Assembly: GCA_021234155.1 (NCBI GenBank)
Contig: JAJEKV010000049.1
Coordinates: 3,563,487-3,627,486, forward strand
DNA length: 64,000 bases
Direction of reading: 5' to 3'
Source: Isoetes taiwanensis
Taxonomy: Eukaryota; Streptophyta; Lycopodiopsida; Isoetales; Isoetaceae
Positions 21,739 through 33,866 of this stretch are shown here, piece after piece. A program made the translations under genes and the position numbers. The notes beneath the pieces were generated by a model. It ran no database searches and was not told where the DNA came from. It worked only from the letters and a program-made list of their open reading frames with translations. Every line of letters starts with the position of its first letter. The first letter of the stretch is position 1.

Positions 21739-24214
21739 TGTTAGCCTAAAACCTGGAATTTTAGTCTAACCTCAAAGGAAGTGCAAACAAACTGGTCAGG
21801 ACCTCCAGATCACTTAGGGTGATCAATCCTCGATCATATAAAGCAAAAGAACTCAATTTGAAATGCTAGATTTCTCAAAATCACTACAGTCCCTGAAGCA
21901 AAAAAAACTGTCAGAACAAAAATCAGTTTAGCAGTCACACCCTTTAAGATTTTTGAGTTTTGATTTTTGGTATGGTTTATAGACAAGTGGAGGAAGCTAC
22001 TGGTGAAAGTCTGACTCGATTTGGATAGAGGAAGGCCAAGAAAATCTATGTCAAAGTTCAGTAAAAAATTGGTCAATGCCAAAACAGAGAGCCAAAATTT
22101 GCAAATATAGTTTGGTGATGAATCTTGAGTTGGAATTTGTATAAACAGCTTCAAAATAAACTCTAGATCATGTGCATAAGGTTTTCTTGACAAGCAAACA
22201 CTATGATATTTACTGAGATGGGCCAAAGTCTCGATTTCTGTCACAGTTTATGACAGTTATGGAAAAAACTATTTTTTCTTTGTTTTCTTTACATATAAGC
22301 AATACTCAAAACCTTTTAAAGAATGGGACACGACTATTTAATTTGGATTCTACTTTAAATATCTGGTTTCTATTAGTTTAGACAAAAGAGTAACAACTTG
22401 AAACAAAAGAAGATGGAAACACTATTTGTCCGTGCAATGAATATGCATTCAAATCATAAGATATCACAGAGTTTAGAATTCTCAAAGCAAGTAATACCTG
22501 TGATAATGCTTGAGAACAGATCCCAAGGCATTGTCAACTTTCAAAACCCAAAAATTATCGTAAAGAGAAAATAATAAGATAATTTGAGTAGCAGAGGGAG
22601 TTTTGATGTCAAATAAGTCACAAATGTAATCGGTCTTCAATCAAAATACATCAATCTTCAATCTCGAAAGCGGGATTAGCAGAATTTGAGGTAGAAACAG
22701 ATCAAGAGAATATCAGAATATAGAAATCGCCCGCATCACAGAGGTATATCTCCGAGGGGGTGATGATTTGATCTGTGATGTCGGCTTAAGAACCGTTCTT
22801 CCCCAAAACTAGCTCTACCGAAAGTGATTTTAGGCCTAATTTGAGCAATTTCTATCAAACCAAGTGCCACAGAGGATCACAGAGGTCTCTAAAAGGTTCA
22901 GGAGCTGATTTCGGGAGAAAATTGGCATGGATTCAATCAAGTTATGGCACGAATTGGCCGATTTAGGTGTTCCCCTATTTCTTAGGGTTCATCGAAAAAT
23001 TTTTGAAGGCCATATATCCCACAAAGCTAAAATGATTCTCGAGGCTCATGTATATAAGGCTTAATGTCGACCCAAATTTAATAATCGGCGTACACGCAGA
23101 GGGGACACCCAGCCCGTGTCTGGCCCCCACGCCCTGCTGCCACGTGGAAATGAGAATGGAAATGGGGGGGGTGACGTGGAATGATGTAGAAATAGATAGG
23201 GTAAATAGGCTAGAATAGGTTTTTTTTTTTTATTTTTATGGCACGATCCCAAGAAATAATATTTGAGGAATTTTCCAAAGTCTTTTTTGAATTTTGGAAA
23301 GGCCAACATAGCTATTTTTGCCAAGCTCCAAATCTAGAGTGTTTTCAAGTCAAATTGAGATACTTGAAATTTTGCCCATTTTGACCATGGTCAATTAGTT
23401 TTCAACCTTGGGAATGGTGAAAAAATCATAGGAAGAGGGTGAAAAGATAAAAAAAAAAAAAAAAGGCTATGGCAGGATTTAGGGAAATAAGATGAAAGTA
23501 AAATTCAAGCCTCCTTGCTCTTGAAGTTTTTCATGATCTCTTGAGAGCAATTCACAAGTGGAGGTGAGGCCAATAAAAATATAGGTAGTGAAGTAATGAA
23601 AGAAGGCATGACAAGGTGGAAATGGGGTATAAAAAGATGAAAGGAAAGTGGATATGGAATGGATGAAATGGATAAAGGATGGAAACCCCCTGTAGCACAT
23701 GATCTTATCTCCAAAGCTCAAATCATACCTCATAACTTTGCTCAAGGCCCTAGGGTCTTCCAAACTTCTAAAAAGGTCTTCCAATCTTCAAGGCCTAAAC
23801 AAGAGCAAAATTCACCTTTAAAGTGACATCTTCATAGGTGTGACTTCCAAACCATTGGTGCAACTCCATTTAGCTCCATATGAGTAAATATGAGCAACAT
23901 GCTTATAACTCCTTGTATAGCTTGCTATATCCTTTGCCTGGTCTTCAAGAAATAAGAATGTAACTAGAAAATTTCCTCAAAGGAAAGAATTAGGCTATAC
24001 AACCAAGATCCCAAGGGTCTTCCAAACTTGAGCCAATTTCTTCCAAACTCTAGCAGGATCAAAATAACACTAACTCTTACCATATGAGTAATAGGAAAGT
24101 AACTTAAGATGAAACCTCAAAAGAAACCACAAGTCTTCCAAACTCTGACAAGTATCTTCCAATCTTGAAACTCTAGGTATCATGATGGTCCATGTTGCCC
24201 AAAAAGGGGCAACA
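21739..24214 (-). repeat. E2 3' LTR (left copy)
   Basis: On the minus strand begins TGTTGCCCCTTTTTGGGCAA, a perfect 8-bp hairpin with the terminal TG...CA, and ends TTTTAGGCTAACA. G-box CCACGTGG at 23140-23147. A 101-codon sense frame lies at 23479-23784. Plus-strand TATA-like sequences (GTATATAAGG near 23050, TATAAAAAG at 23628) point towards the antisense ORF. Confidence 0.94.
23479..23784 (-). other. 101-codon frame inside the E2 LTR
   Basis: MEDLFRSLEDPRALSKVMRY..., sense orientation, open in both LTR copies (33126-33431 in the other) with three residues differing. The composition is aromatic and Ser-rich. No domain is recognised. Conservation between LTRs only reflects recent insertion, so it may be chance. 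Confidence 0.25.
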
Positions 24215-24808
24215 TCTCCTCAAAGGAAAGAATGAGGCTGGTCCCCAAAGCCTCAAAGGAAAGAAATGCTAACTGAAGGTCTTCAAAATATCAACAAGTG
24301 GTGGAGGGAATAGAATTACTCTGCAGTGGTGGGAAATATGAGGCAGAGTATAAGGTAATGGAGAGAGTGATAAGAAAATAAGATCAAATGGAGGGTAGGA
24401 CAACTCAAGACAGTGAATATGGAGAAGAAGTGGATGAACCCAAGATATGACAATGATAATCAAATTAGCATGAGTGCCAAATAAAGGGATGAGTAACAAT
24501 GTAGGATTAGCACTCTTAAAATTTCATATGGAAGCAAGGGCTAGATGGAAAGAGGCCAACTTAAGACAAATAAGAGTAATGAGCAAATGGACCTGAAATG
24601 ACAACACTCAAAATTGTTAAAGCATAGCAAATCTCTACCCTATTTAACTAAACTTCTACTATTCAAGAAATTTGGCTCATACAACCATTGAATGTATTTC
24701 AAACTAAAAATTCAAACCTTCAAACCAAAAAATTCAAACCATCGAGCTCGAACCCTAATTTGCTCCTCCTCTGCTCGTGCTCAGAAAACTCGACCTCCCT
24801 TGCCGATC
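24215..24808 (-). other. E2 3' end of internal region
   Basis: On the minus strand GGCTTTGGGGACCAGCC lies about 30 bases before the LTR, shared with E1, followed by a CTTTCCTTTGAGGAGA tract directly at the LTR, the likely plus-strand priming region. The rest is AT-rich with no frame. Confidence 0.5.
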
Positions 24809-25553
24809 ATGGCTCCTTTTTCTTACCATACACCTATCTGGGACAATGTAACAGCTGATCCGAGCAATTTAGGAGTGCTTCCTGAGCTTGATCCAGCTAC
24901 AGGAGTACCTATTCCTTATGGTGTAATCAGACCTGTGCAAGAAATGCATACAGATGCAGAATGGGACAATGTTTTAATTAATGAAGAACCTCTTCCTCGT
25001 GGAAATTTACTCAGTGCACATGCATTTCTGAGGCAGTGTATATGGGAAAGCACAAATGTTGACCAAAACTACCCTGACTCCGAAAAGGAACTCTACAAAA
25101 AAGACATGAACCATGATCACCTTGCCATGGAGTGTTTCCTTGGGCAAAAGACTTATCAAGAGAAACTAGCAAAGACCGCACGGTGTATCGAACACAAAGG
25201 CTCTGTGGGCCAGAATTTTTACAAGGGAATGTATTCAGATGCTACATATGCACTACTTTTTGTGTAAGCATCATCATGAGCTGACAGATGCTCAATTTGA
25301 CAGGTATAGGCAGTTATACTACTCCCACAGGATGCTAGCAGATAGCTATGGTTCCTTGATGCTTCTCATGATAAAAGAGATACATTTCAAACTCCTGAAA
25401 GAGAATCTCTGGAGTGAAGATCAGTATGTTTTTGGTACCATGAACAATTTTTTTACCAGATATAATGGTCTCTTGGATGCTGCAGATGGCTCTCCTTCAG
25501 ACAAGATTCCTACTATCCCTTCAGGGAATACTGATAGCATTGGCTTCCTATGA
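24809..25553 (+). pseudogene. Antisense ORF of E2 (unknown protein, about 248 residues)
   Basis: Coding-like frame on the strand opposite gag-pol, between integrase and 3' LTR. It starts MAPFSYHTPIWDNV at 24809 (the frame is open from 24692), runs to ATYALLFV near 25260, shifts by one base and continues KHHHELTDAQFDRYRQLYYS to NTDSIGFL, stop at 25551-25553. Balanced composition, several Trp/Tyr/His, no signal peptide or clear membrane segment, a helix-rich second half. No family recognised. Tat-lineage elements such as Grande and RIRE2 are known to carry antisense frames at this place, so it fits as an accessory gene of the element. Confidence 0.65.
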
Positions 25554-25880
25554 GAGGATCTGATCATCTGTAAATTTGTGTACCCCCCTTTTTTTTTTTG
25601 ACGAATAGAAATTCTCTTGCTCTTTTTGAAATTGTCTGGTCTTGAAAAAAAATATTTCTGCTTCAAACAGAACACACAATTAGCTCACCTCAAAGGAAAA
25701 ATGGTCTTGATGGTACAAGTATTAAGAACCTTGAATACAACTAACCAAAAACAACTTAGCAAATCCAATCAACAAGAATCTACAGCTTAAGCCTAAAGGG
25801 AAATGAACAGAACCAATCAAAAGAGTTTTAAATCTTCAATTTTCAACAACAATTAACCTACTCTAAGTTAAAATAAGTAT

Positions 25881-27010
25881 TCATATAGGAGCAAAAAGGC
25901 CTAAACATGCATGTTGAGGCCAATATCTTTTCAAATGCTGAATATTTGTAGGATTGGGTAATTCCAAACCTGTTTTGAGATCCTTAAGCCAATAAGATGA
26001 ACAGCCAGCTTCTCTTACAATCTGGTAAGGGCCTTCCCAAGGATTTTCAAATTTAGACAACTTACCTTCATTTGCAGCATCCCATTTGAGCACGAGTTCC
26101 AATGGAGCAAATTTATCCTCGAGCTTGTGAGTCGCTTTTAAAAAAAGCTTTGCACTCCTAGCCTTCTTAAGTAGATTGAAGTTTTTCAGACCAAATCTAT
26201 CCTCATCCAACTTTAGTAAAACCTCATACCTGTGTTGTAATGCCTCAAGAGTAAACTCCAAATCCAACTTGAGTGCCATCCTCAAAGAGGGAATCTCCAA
26301 CTCAACAGAATAATCGCTTCAACACCATAAACCAAACTCAAGGGAGAAGCATTAGTGGCAGTTTTAGCAGTGATTCTATGAGCCCAAAGAGCATCATATA
26401 ATTTCAAATGCCAATCTTTTGGTTTTGGCAAACTGCTTTTTCAGTAAAATACCCTTAAGCACTTTGTTAGTGGACTCAAATTTTGACCATTTCCTTGAGG
26501 GTAATAGGCTGAGCTTTTCACATGTCCGATCTTGAGGCTTGAGACAAGAATTTGAATAACCTCATTAATAAAAGTAGAGCCTCTATCAGTCAAAATTTTG
26601 AAAGGGATCCCAAATCTAGAACAAATGTTTTCATGCAAAAACCTAGCAAATAGTATATGCATTTGCTTTTCTCAAGGGTGTCGCTTCGACCATTTGGTAA
26701 ATAAATCAGAGCCACAACAATGTATTCATGCCGAAAGCGTAAGATGAGGGATTTATAGGGCCAACATAATCTAGCCCCAAACTTGAAATGGGCCTGGGGA
26801 CACAATTCCAAGAAGAGGGGCGGGATGCAAAATTTTCTTACCAAAAATCCGCATTGGTGGCAAGTTTTTATGACATCATAGCAATCTCTAAATAAATGAG
26901 GCCAGAAATAACTGGACCTTAATATTTTTTTTGGCGGTTGTATCTGCAAAATGGCCACCACAAACACCTTTATGATTCTCAAAGCAAGCACTAAGGCAGC
27001 CTCCTCCTCA
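25881..27010 (-). pseudogene. E2 integrase
   Basis: Reading the minus strand: KILRSSYFWPHLFRDCYDVI and TCHQCG (second half of the zinc domain, 26991-26860), RHEYIVVALIYLPNGRSD (the first catalytic Asp position is altered, since the usual ATDYFTKW is replaced), FGIPFKILTDRGSTFINEV (second D, near 26600), YYPQGNGQ, after which the Glu position is lost. The C-terminal part has LEALQHRYEVLLKLDEDRFG and WEGPYQIVREAG, the GPY motif. No chromodomain. Inserts cDNA into the genome in intact relatives. Confidence 0.85.
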
Positions 27011-27379
27011 TCAACACATCTTAAAAGAACTCCATCCCCTGTTTACCTTGCACAAAATATCTCCAATCAAGGTGTAAGTTAAACATTTTAGCCTAAACTT
27101 GTAAGCTTGACCTTTAGAAAGTTCGAAGGTATCTCTTGATATTGGAGGAATTTTCTAATAGGTTGCCGCCAACCATGAACCTGTTTACACGAAAAGATCT
27201 TGCTCATTTGCCACAAGATTAGCCATCATCCCCTTCTTCTTGTACAACTTCTTCATGCTCAAAATAGGGCAAGTGTAAATACAAGCTCCCAAGTTATTCA
27301 CCACATGGATAACCTTAACCTTTAAATCATATGACTGGAGCCTACAAGCCCACCTATGAAGCTTGGGTTTTTCCTTAAC

Positions 27380-27830
27380 TTCTTACCATACAAAAAGGCA
27401 TGGGATTCTGCATATAAACAGAGTTTGGGATTTTTGTAGAAGATGTCCTTGCCTTTCTATTAAAAAAAAATAAGAGCAAAGAAGACTTCTCTCTATCTTA
27501 GGATATCTCTCCTCGCTTTGAGACCATTGTTTACTTGCAAAAGCAATGGGGTGTTTTTCCCGCAAAATAGCAATCCCAACAGCTTTTTTAGTAACAGTAA
27601 TATAGATTGTGAATGGCAATGAGAGATCTGGAGCTTTCAACCGAGTGGCATGGCAAATAGCTTCTATAATCTGCACAAAGGCCTTCTCACATTCATCAGT
27701 CCAAACAATAGTTTTGTATTTACTTTCTTTCTTACTAACATGGCCTACTCTGGTTAGTTTGGAGATAGGACTAACATGGTGAGAGAAATTAGGCACATAA
27801 ATTCTCAAAAAGAAGTCATCCCCATAAATT
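27380..27830 (-). pseudogene. E2 RT connection and RNase H (gypsy type)
   Basis: RIYVPNFSHHVSPISKLTRV is the RT thumb and connection; PDLSLPFTIYITVTKKAVGI and HPIAFASKQWSQSEERYPKI belong to the RNase H. As in E1 the first catalytic Asp is missing (TVTKKA in place of TDAS). The frame breaks near 27400. Confidence 0.75.
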
Positions 27831-28480
27831 CTTTGACATCTCCGAAAGTGTCTTAGGGTCCAAGCTTCTTCAAGGCAATAACTTTCTCTTCAGCCACTTG
27901 AAGACCCTGGGCAGAGACCTCATGGCCTAACAATTGACCTTTGGATGACAAAAAGATGCACTTTTTGGGATTTAGATTAACTCCAGCTCGTCTGCATAAT
28001 ATAAATATCCTTGTTAGTTCTGAAATATGGTCACTTACTTCAGTACCTAAGCATAAATCATCCAAAAAAACTCTAAATTGTTCTGGAGTCATGCTTGCAA
28101 AAACAATGTCCATAACCCTCTGAAATGTAGCAGGGGCATTCATCAAACCAAAAGGCATCCTTTTCATTGCAAATGTTCCCCATGGAGTGATGAAAGATGT
28201 TTTGGGCTGATCTTCCTGTTTGATGCTTATCCGATTAAATCCAGAGAAACCGGCCCAAAAATGAGTACATGGATTTACCAACCATCGTGATAAATGATTT
28301 CTTCTAAAAAGGCAAGGGATAACAATCTCTAATAGTAGCCTTATTAAGATCTCTATAATCTACACAAATTCTCAAAGAACCATTTTTTTTTAATATCGAA
28401 CAATGCATGAAACCCGTGAAGGATTCACAATAGGCACTACCAAACCTCGATTCCTCGCATTTTAAATGGCTGTTTGTTTG
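27831..28480 (-). pseudogene. E2 reverse transcriptase
   Basis: FWAGFSGFNRISIKQEDQPK, SFITPWGTFAMKRMPFGLMN, ATFQRVMDIVFASM, then FRVFLDDLCLGTEV (catalytic D-D, near 28050) and NLNPKKCIFLSSKGQLLGHE. Upstream, NPSRVSCIV and an IIEILIR stretch in other frames are the fingers. F-L-D-D replaces the common Y/F-x-D-D with Leu at x, as in E1. Confidence 0.88.
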
Positions 28481-28660
28481 ATAAGATCCAAAAGTGAAGA
28501 ATTAATTCTTCTCAACTTCTCGCATAACAGGTTTGGCATCTTCTAACCTTAATTTCAAACTCACAAATTTTTTATCAACCCCTTTCAGCCGGAATACTCC
28601 CAAGCAAAAACATCCACCCAATCCTCAAATAACTCAACCATTTTACCTTGATCACCTTCA

Positions 28661-29230
28661 TTATATAAGTCTCCCATTTGCAGTGGTCCTAGATATACCT
28701 CCTTTATGCACTTCAAGCTCTTTAAGTGATTCCTCTTGTGCTAGGTTGATAGTTAAGATGGGATGGAATTGGGAAAGCTCCTCTTCATCTAAGACATCCT
28801 CTTGAATAGCTCCTTCGCACAAATACTCCATAAGGGTTTTTTCAAGACAATGAGTCACTTCAAAATTTTTAGATCTAGGAATATGTAAAATCTCCCAATG
28901 ATCAAAAAAGTTAATAATTCTCCGGGCTTGAGCACTCAGATCCTCCATGTCTTGATGTTTAGTTCGATATTCTCCCAAGATTTGTCTACAAACAAGTTGT
29001 GAGTCTCCATAAATAACAATATGAGAAATACTCATACACCTTGCTTCTTGTAAACTGCAATGAGGGCTTTGTATTCTGGCTGCATTAGAAGAAATATTAG
29101 GGTGAATTCTCCCTATCTTAGTCATCAACTTAAAAATGCATCCTTCAAAATAGCAGCAGAAGAAGCAATCCCCGCTTTTTTTGACATACCTCCATCAAAC
29201 CGTAGATAGGCTTTTTTGCCTTGGATCAGA
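28661..29230 (-). pseudogene. E2 extra RNase H-like domain, upstream of RT
   Basis: Minus-strand frames read KKAYLRFDGGMSKKAGIASS near 29215-29155 (first D in F-D-G-G), then SNAARIQSPHCSLQEA (E motif region), ISHIVIYGDSQLVCRQILGE near 29025 (second D), and LHIPRSKNFEVTHCLEK near 28880 (last D motif degraded from N-x-x-A-D). This is the plant/archaeal-like RNase H1 fold. It lies between protease and RT, as in E1. In the Tat elements I know of, the extra RNase H follows the normal one. Confidence 0.75.
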
Positions 29231-29333
29231 GATTCAACATGCATGTAAGCAAAGTTGACAACCTCTTCATGTATACTAGCATCCAGGCCTAAATTGTAAA
29301 CACCCAAATCTTCTTCCTGTAGTATGTCCACAT

Positions 29334-29745
29334 CTATGAACCTAATGTTAGCAGATGGATCAGTTTTGTTTGCCGGTTTTGATGAAGTTGCTCCATTGAA
29401 ATGGTGCAAGTGCCTTCGCACCATGGCTGTGTCCCGGCATCCACTGTTTTCATCCATCTCCTTCCTAATAATAGATCATAGATATTAGCTTGATTAACAT
29501 TTTCAAAATCAACAACCACAAATGTGGCCAAAGACAATGATTCCCCCCAGATTCACAGATACATTTCTTACTATTCCCTTAGGCACAACTTTAGCATTTG
29601 AAAAAGATTTTAGAACAATGGAAGTATTATCTTCTACCTTGAGATCCAAAGGCCTTCATAACATGATAAGGCATAACATTAAGAGAAGAACCTCCATCCA
29701 AAGAAAACTTTGTCTAGATGGGAAGTTCCTATAGTAGCACTACAA
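29334..29745 (-). pseudogene. E2 aspartic protease
   Basis: FSLDGGSSLNVMPYHVMKAF at about 29710-29650 is the active-site strand of the D-G-G-S type. FVVVDFENVNQANIYDLLLG and RRWM near 29520-29450 is the second conserved block (usually Y-D-x-L-L-G-R-x-W). A frameshift separates them. Confidence 0.75.
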
Positions 29746-30184
29746 GTAAAAGCACTCGGATCTTCGGTTTGCTCAGCAAAGCCACGTAAATATTGTTGCG
29801 TGTTTTTCAGCAGCAACCTCTTCAATATCCGGAGTGCTTTTGATCAACTTTTCCCCCGTATGATGGTGCAATTCTCACAGAAAGTTAATAAATCCACAAA
29901 GAATTTTAGAATTTTTCATAAGTAATTCAAATTCATCCAACTCTTAATCTTTTCGTTTTATACCTTTGAGCAGGAGGAGGAGCTATATTCGAGGATCTGA
30001 TTGAAATGTTACCTTATGAGGTGGAATGTAACCTGTAGATGCATTTGGATGAGCTCGCACGGTCTCGCACAACCATAACATCTTGCTCTTCCCTGTTCTC
30101 CCCGCACAAGTCTCAATAAAACTTATATTTGACATTTGTTTACCTTTATCTTGTTTTTCAAAATAAGCCTTAACACTCGCAATA

Positions 30185-31348
30185 CTTCTCCTCATGACCT
30201 ATTTCCTTGCAAAAGAGCAAAAACAGACATTCTCTACCAAAGTGACCTCTTCTATGACACTTAGGACATTGCCTTGCAAAACACGCCAAACTCTATGGTA
30301 AGGTTTACCACGGTTTGTGCATCGAGGAGGTGGGGCATCTTCTTGTTTTTTTAATTCAGTAAGTTGTTTGGTAACTTCCAAAAGTGCCTCAGACACTTTA
30401 CTGATCTCAGATTTCATCTCTGAAACATGAGGATCCAATTCTTCAGCCTTGGACTTCTTCTTCTCTTTTTGTACTGCATAAACAGGAGCAGCATTAGCAA
30501 AATGTAAATCATGTTCGGCCCATGATGAGGAGGATAAAATGGATCTCTGATCTCTTCATCAGGAAGATAGCTTAATAGTTCTGCCAGATCTACAGCCTTT
30601 ACAAATGTTTTATGGATAGAATCCAACTCACCAAATTTTTGTAATTTTAATAACTTCCTATAGATCCTAGGTCTAGACATCAAACCTCTGATAAAGGAAG
30701 CAACTAGGTGCAATGTTGGATGAGTAACCTGATTCCTGTTACACACTAGCAAATAAGAATTAAATCTCTCCACATACTGCTTTACACTCTCACCAGGTCT
30801 AATGGAAAATGAGTTGAGTTCAAAGACAAGATCCTGGGGTGAAGTAGCCTTACCAAACCTTGATAGAAACTTGTGTTCCAATTCATCCCCTTTGGTACCT
30901 ATAGACAGCTCAAAATCGAGCCAAGATCTGGCCTCATCACCCTTCATGCATTTGATGAATTCTGCAAACCTGGAACCCTTCTTTCTCCCATGTTCTTCAT
31001 AATAGTCTTCAAAGTTTTTTAGAAAATGGTTGGCATTCATGGAAGAATCATAGCAAGGGGGGGAAACAGGTATAGTCAACTCAAAATGATAAGGTGCTGA
31101 TGGAGGAACAGACTGAGCAGGTTGATCTGGTTCAAAAAGTTTATGAATTTGTGAAGAAGAGGGCACAGAGGAAATATTTGTAATATTTGTAGACTGATAG
31201 AGAGGAGCTGGTGGAGGAATAGGCAAGTTGGGAGTATTTGTAGCATTAGTGGTAGATCTGGTAGCCACTCTCATGCTTACTCCTACCAAATCTGGTTGAT
31301 TTGTCTCCCTCGTGTGGTTCAGCAGACTCAAATCTTCCTTGGTGCCAT
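30185..31348 (-). pseudogene. gag: E2 gag
   Basis: Starts at the ATG at 31348 (MAPRK, one frameshift soon after), giving a Pro/Ser/Thr-rich N-terminal region, then the capsid: FLKNFEDYYEEHG, FIKCMKGDEARSWLDFELSI, LEHKFLSRFGK, SVKQYVERFNSYLLVCNRN, LVASFIRGLMSRPRIYRKLL. A helical charged segment and a decayed zinc knuckle (CTNRGKPYHR...) lie at 30440-30200. Most of it is one open frame of 305 codons (30414-31331), the best kept frame of the element. Confidence 0.88.
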
Positions 31349-31369
31349 TGAGTTCAATTTCCAGGTAAA

Positions 31370-31388
31370 AATCCCGGTAGGACCTCCA
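31370..31388 (-). other. E2 primer-binding site, tRNA-Gln
   Basis: On the minus strand TGGAGGTCCTACCGGGATT, four bases after the 5' LTR. Its complement, AATCCCGGTAGGACCTCCA, is the T-arm/acceptor 3' end of plant tRNA-Gln including CCA; TAGGACC pairs with the GGTTCTA 5' acceptor strand of that tRNA. Confidence 0.8.
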
Positions 31389-31392
31389 AAAA

Positions 31393-33861
31393 TGTTAGCC
31401 TAAAACCTGGAATTTTAGTCTAACCTCAAAGGAAGTGCAAACAAACTGGTCAGGACCTCCAGATCACTTAGGGTGATCAATCCTCGATCATATAAAGCAA
31501 AAAAGAACTCAATTTGAAATGCTAGATTTCTCAAAATCACTACAAATCCCTCAAGCAAAAAAAATGCCGTAACAAAAAATCAGTTTAGCAGTCACACCCT
31601 TTAAGATTTTTGAGTTTTGATTTTTGGTATGGTTTATAGACAAGTGGAGGAAGCTATTGGTGAAAGTCCGACTCGATTTGGATAGAGGAAGGCCAAGAAA
31701 ATCTATGTCAAAGTTCAAGAAAAATTGGTCAATGCCAAAACAGAGCCAAAATTTGCAAATATAGTTTGGTGATGAATCTTGAGTTGGAATTTGTATAAAC
31801 AGCTTCAAAATAAACTCTAGATCATGTGCATAAGGTTTTCTTGACAAGCAAACACTATGATATTTACCGAGATGGGCCAAAGTCTTCGATTTTCATCACG
31901 CTTTATGACAGCTTATGGAAAAACTATTTTTCTTTTGTTTTCTTTACATATAAGCAATACTCAAACCTTTTTTAAAGAATGGGACACGACTATTTAATTT
32001 GGATTCTACTTTAAATATCCTGGTTTCTATTAGTTTAGACAAAGTAACAACTTGAAACAAAAGAAGATGGAAACACTATTTGTCCGTGCAATGAATATGC
32101 ATTCAAATCATAAGATATCACAGAGTTTAGAATTCTCGACAAGTAATACCTGTGATAATGCTTGAGAACAGATCCCAAGGCATTGTCAACTTCGAAAACC
32201 CAAAATTATCAGAAAGAGAAAATAATAAGATAATTTGAGTAGCAAAGAGGGAGTTTTGATGTCAAATAAGTCACAAAGAATCTGGTCTTCAATCAAAAAC
32301 AATCAATCTTCAATCTCGAAAGGATTAGCGTAATTTGAGGTAGAACAGATCAAGAGAATATCAGAATATAGAAATCGCCTGCATCACGAGAGGTATATCT
32401 CCCGAGGGGGGTGATGATTTGATCCGTGATGTCGGGCTTAAGAACTGTTCTTCCCCAAAACTAGCTCTACCGAAAGTGATTTTAGGCCTAATTTGAGCAA
32501 TTTCTATCAAACCAAGTGCCACAGAGGATCACAGAGGTCTCGAAAAGGTTCGTGAGCTGATTTCGGGAGAAAATTGGCGGGATTCAATCAAGTTATGGCA
32601 ACTAATTGGCCGATTGAAGGTGTTCCCCTATTTCTTAGGGTTCATCGAAAAATTCTTGAAGGCCATATATCCCACAAAGCTAAAATGATTCTCGAGGCTC
32701 ATGTATATAAGGCTTAATGTCTGACCCTAATTAATAATCGGTGGTGTACACGCAGGGGGGGACACCCACCAGTGTCCGGCCCCCCCCACGCCGCCACGTG
32801 GAAATGAGAATGGAAATGGGGGTGACGTGGAATGATGTAGAAATAGATAGGGTAAATAGGCTAGAATAGGTTTTTTTTTTTTTATTTTATGGCACGATCC
32901 CAAGAAATAATATTTGAGGAATTTTCCAAAGTCTTTTTTTGAATTTTGGAAAGGCCAACATAGCTATTTTTTGCCAAGCTCCAAATCTAGAGTGTTTTCA
33001 AGTCAAATTGAGATACTTGAAATTTTGCCCATTTTGACCATGGTCAATGAGTTTTCAACCTTGGGAATGGTGAAAAATCATAGGAAGAGGGTGAAAAGAT
33101 AGAAAAAAAAAGGCTATGGCAGGATTTAGGGAAATAAGATGAAAGTAAAATTCAAGCCTCCTTGCTTTTGAAGTTTTTCATGATCTCTTGAGAGCAATTC
33201 ACAAGTGGAGGTGAGGCCAATAAAAATATAGGTAGTGAAGTAATGAAAGAAGGCATGACAAGGTGGAAATGGGGTATAAAAAGATGAAAGGAAAGTGGAT
33301 ATGGAATGGATGAAATGGATAAAGGATGGAAACCCCTCAGAGCACATGATCTTATCTCCAAAGCTCAAATCATACCTCATAACTTTGCTCAAGGCCCTAG
33401 GGTCTTCCAAACTTCTAAAAAGGTCTTCCAATCTTCAAGGCCTAAACAAGAGCAAAATTCACCTTTAAAGTGACATCTTCATAGGTGTGACTTCCAAACC
33501 ATTGGTGCAACTCCATTTAGCTCCATATGAGTAAATATGAGCAACATGCTTATAACTCCTTGTATAGCTTGCTATATCCTTTGCCTGGTCTTCAAGAAAT
33601 AAGAATGTAACTAGAAAATTTCCTCAAAGGAAAGAATTAGGCTATACAACCAAGATCCCAAGGGTCTTCCAAACTTGAGCCAATTTCTTCCAAACTCTAG
33701 CAGGATCAAAATAACACTAACTCTTACCATATGAGTAATAGGAAAGTAACTTAAGATGAAACCTCAAAAGAAACCACAAGTCTTCCAAACTCTGACAAGT
33801 ATCTTCCAATCTTGAAACTCTAGGTATCATGATGGTCCATGTTGCCCAAAAAGGGGCAACA
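31393..33861 (-). repeat. E2 5' LTR (right copy)
   Basis: Matches 21739-24214 with scattered single-base differences and short indels. G-box CCACGTGG at 32794-32801. Followed by the right target duplication AGACC (33862-33866). Confidence 0.94.
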
Positions 33862-33866
33862 AGACC

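Larger units (their letters stand above)
21739..33861 (-). mobile_element. E2: Ty3/gypsy LTR retrotransposon with antisense ORF
   Basis: A 12.1-kb element on the minus strand. The LTRs (21739-24214 and 31393-33861) are near-identical and the flanks are a perfect 5-bp duplication, AGACC at 21734-21738 and 33862-33866, which proves the boundaries. Order on the minus strand: LTR, tRNA-Gln primer site, gag, protease, extra RNase H, RT, RNase H, integrase, a plus-strand (antisense) frame, LTR. It is a sister family of E1: same primer, same LTR opening hairpin, same domain order, alignable LTR stretches such as TCTTGGGA..ATCGTGCC. Coding frames are broken by shifts. Confidence 0.95.
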
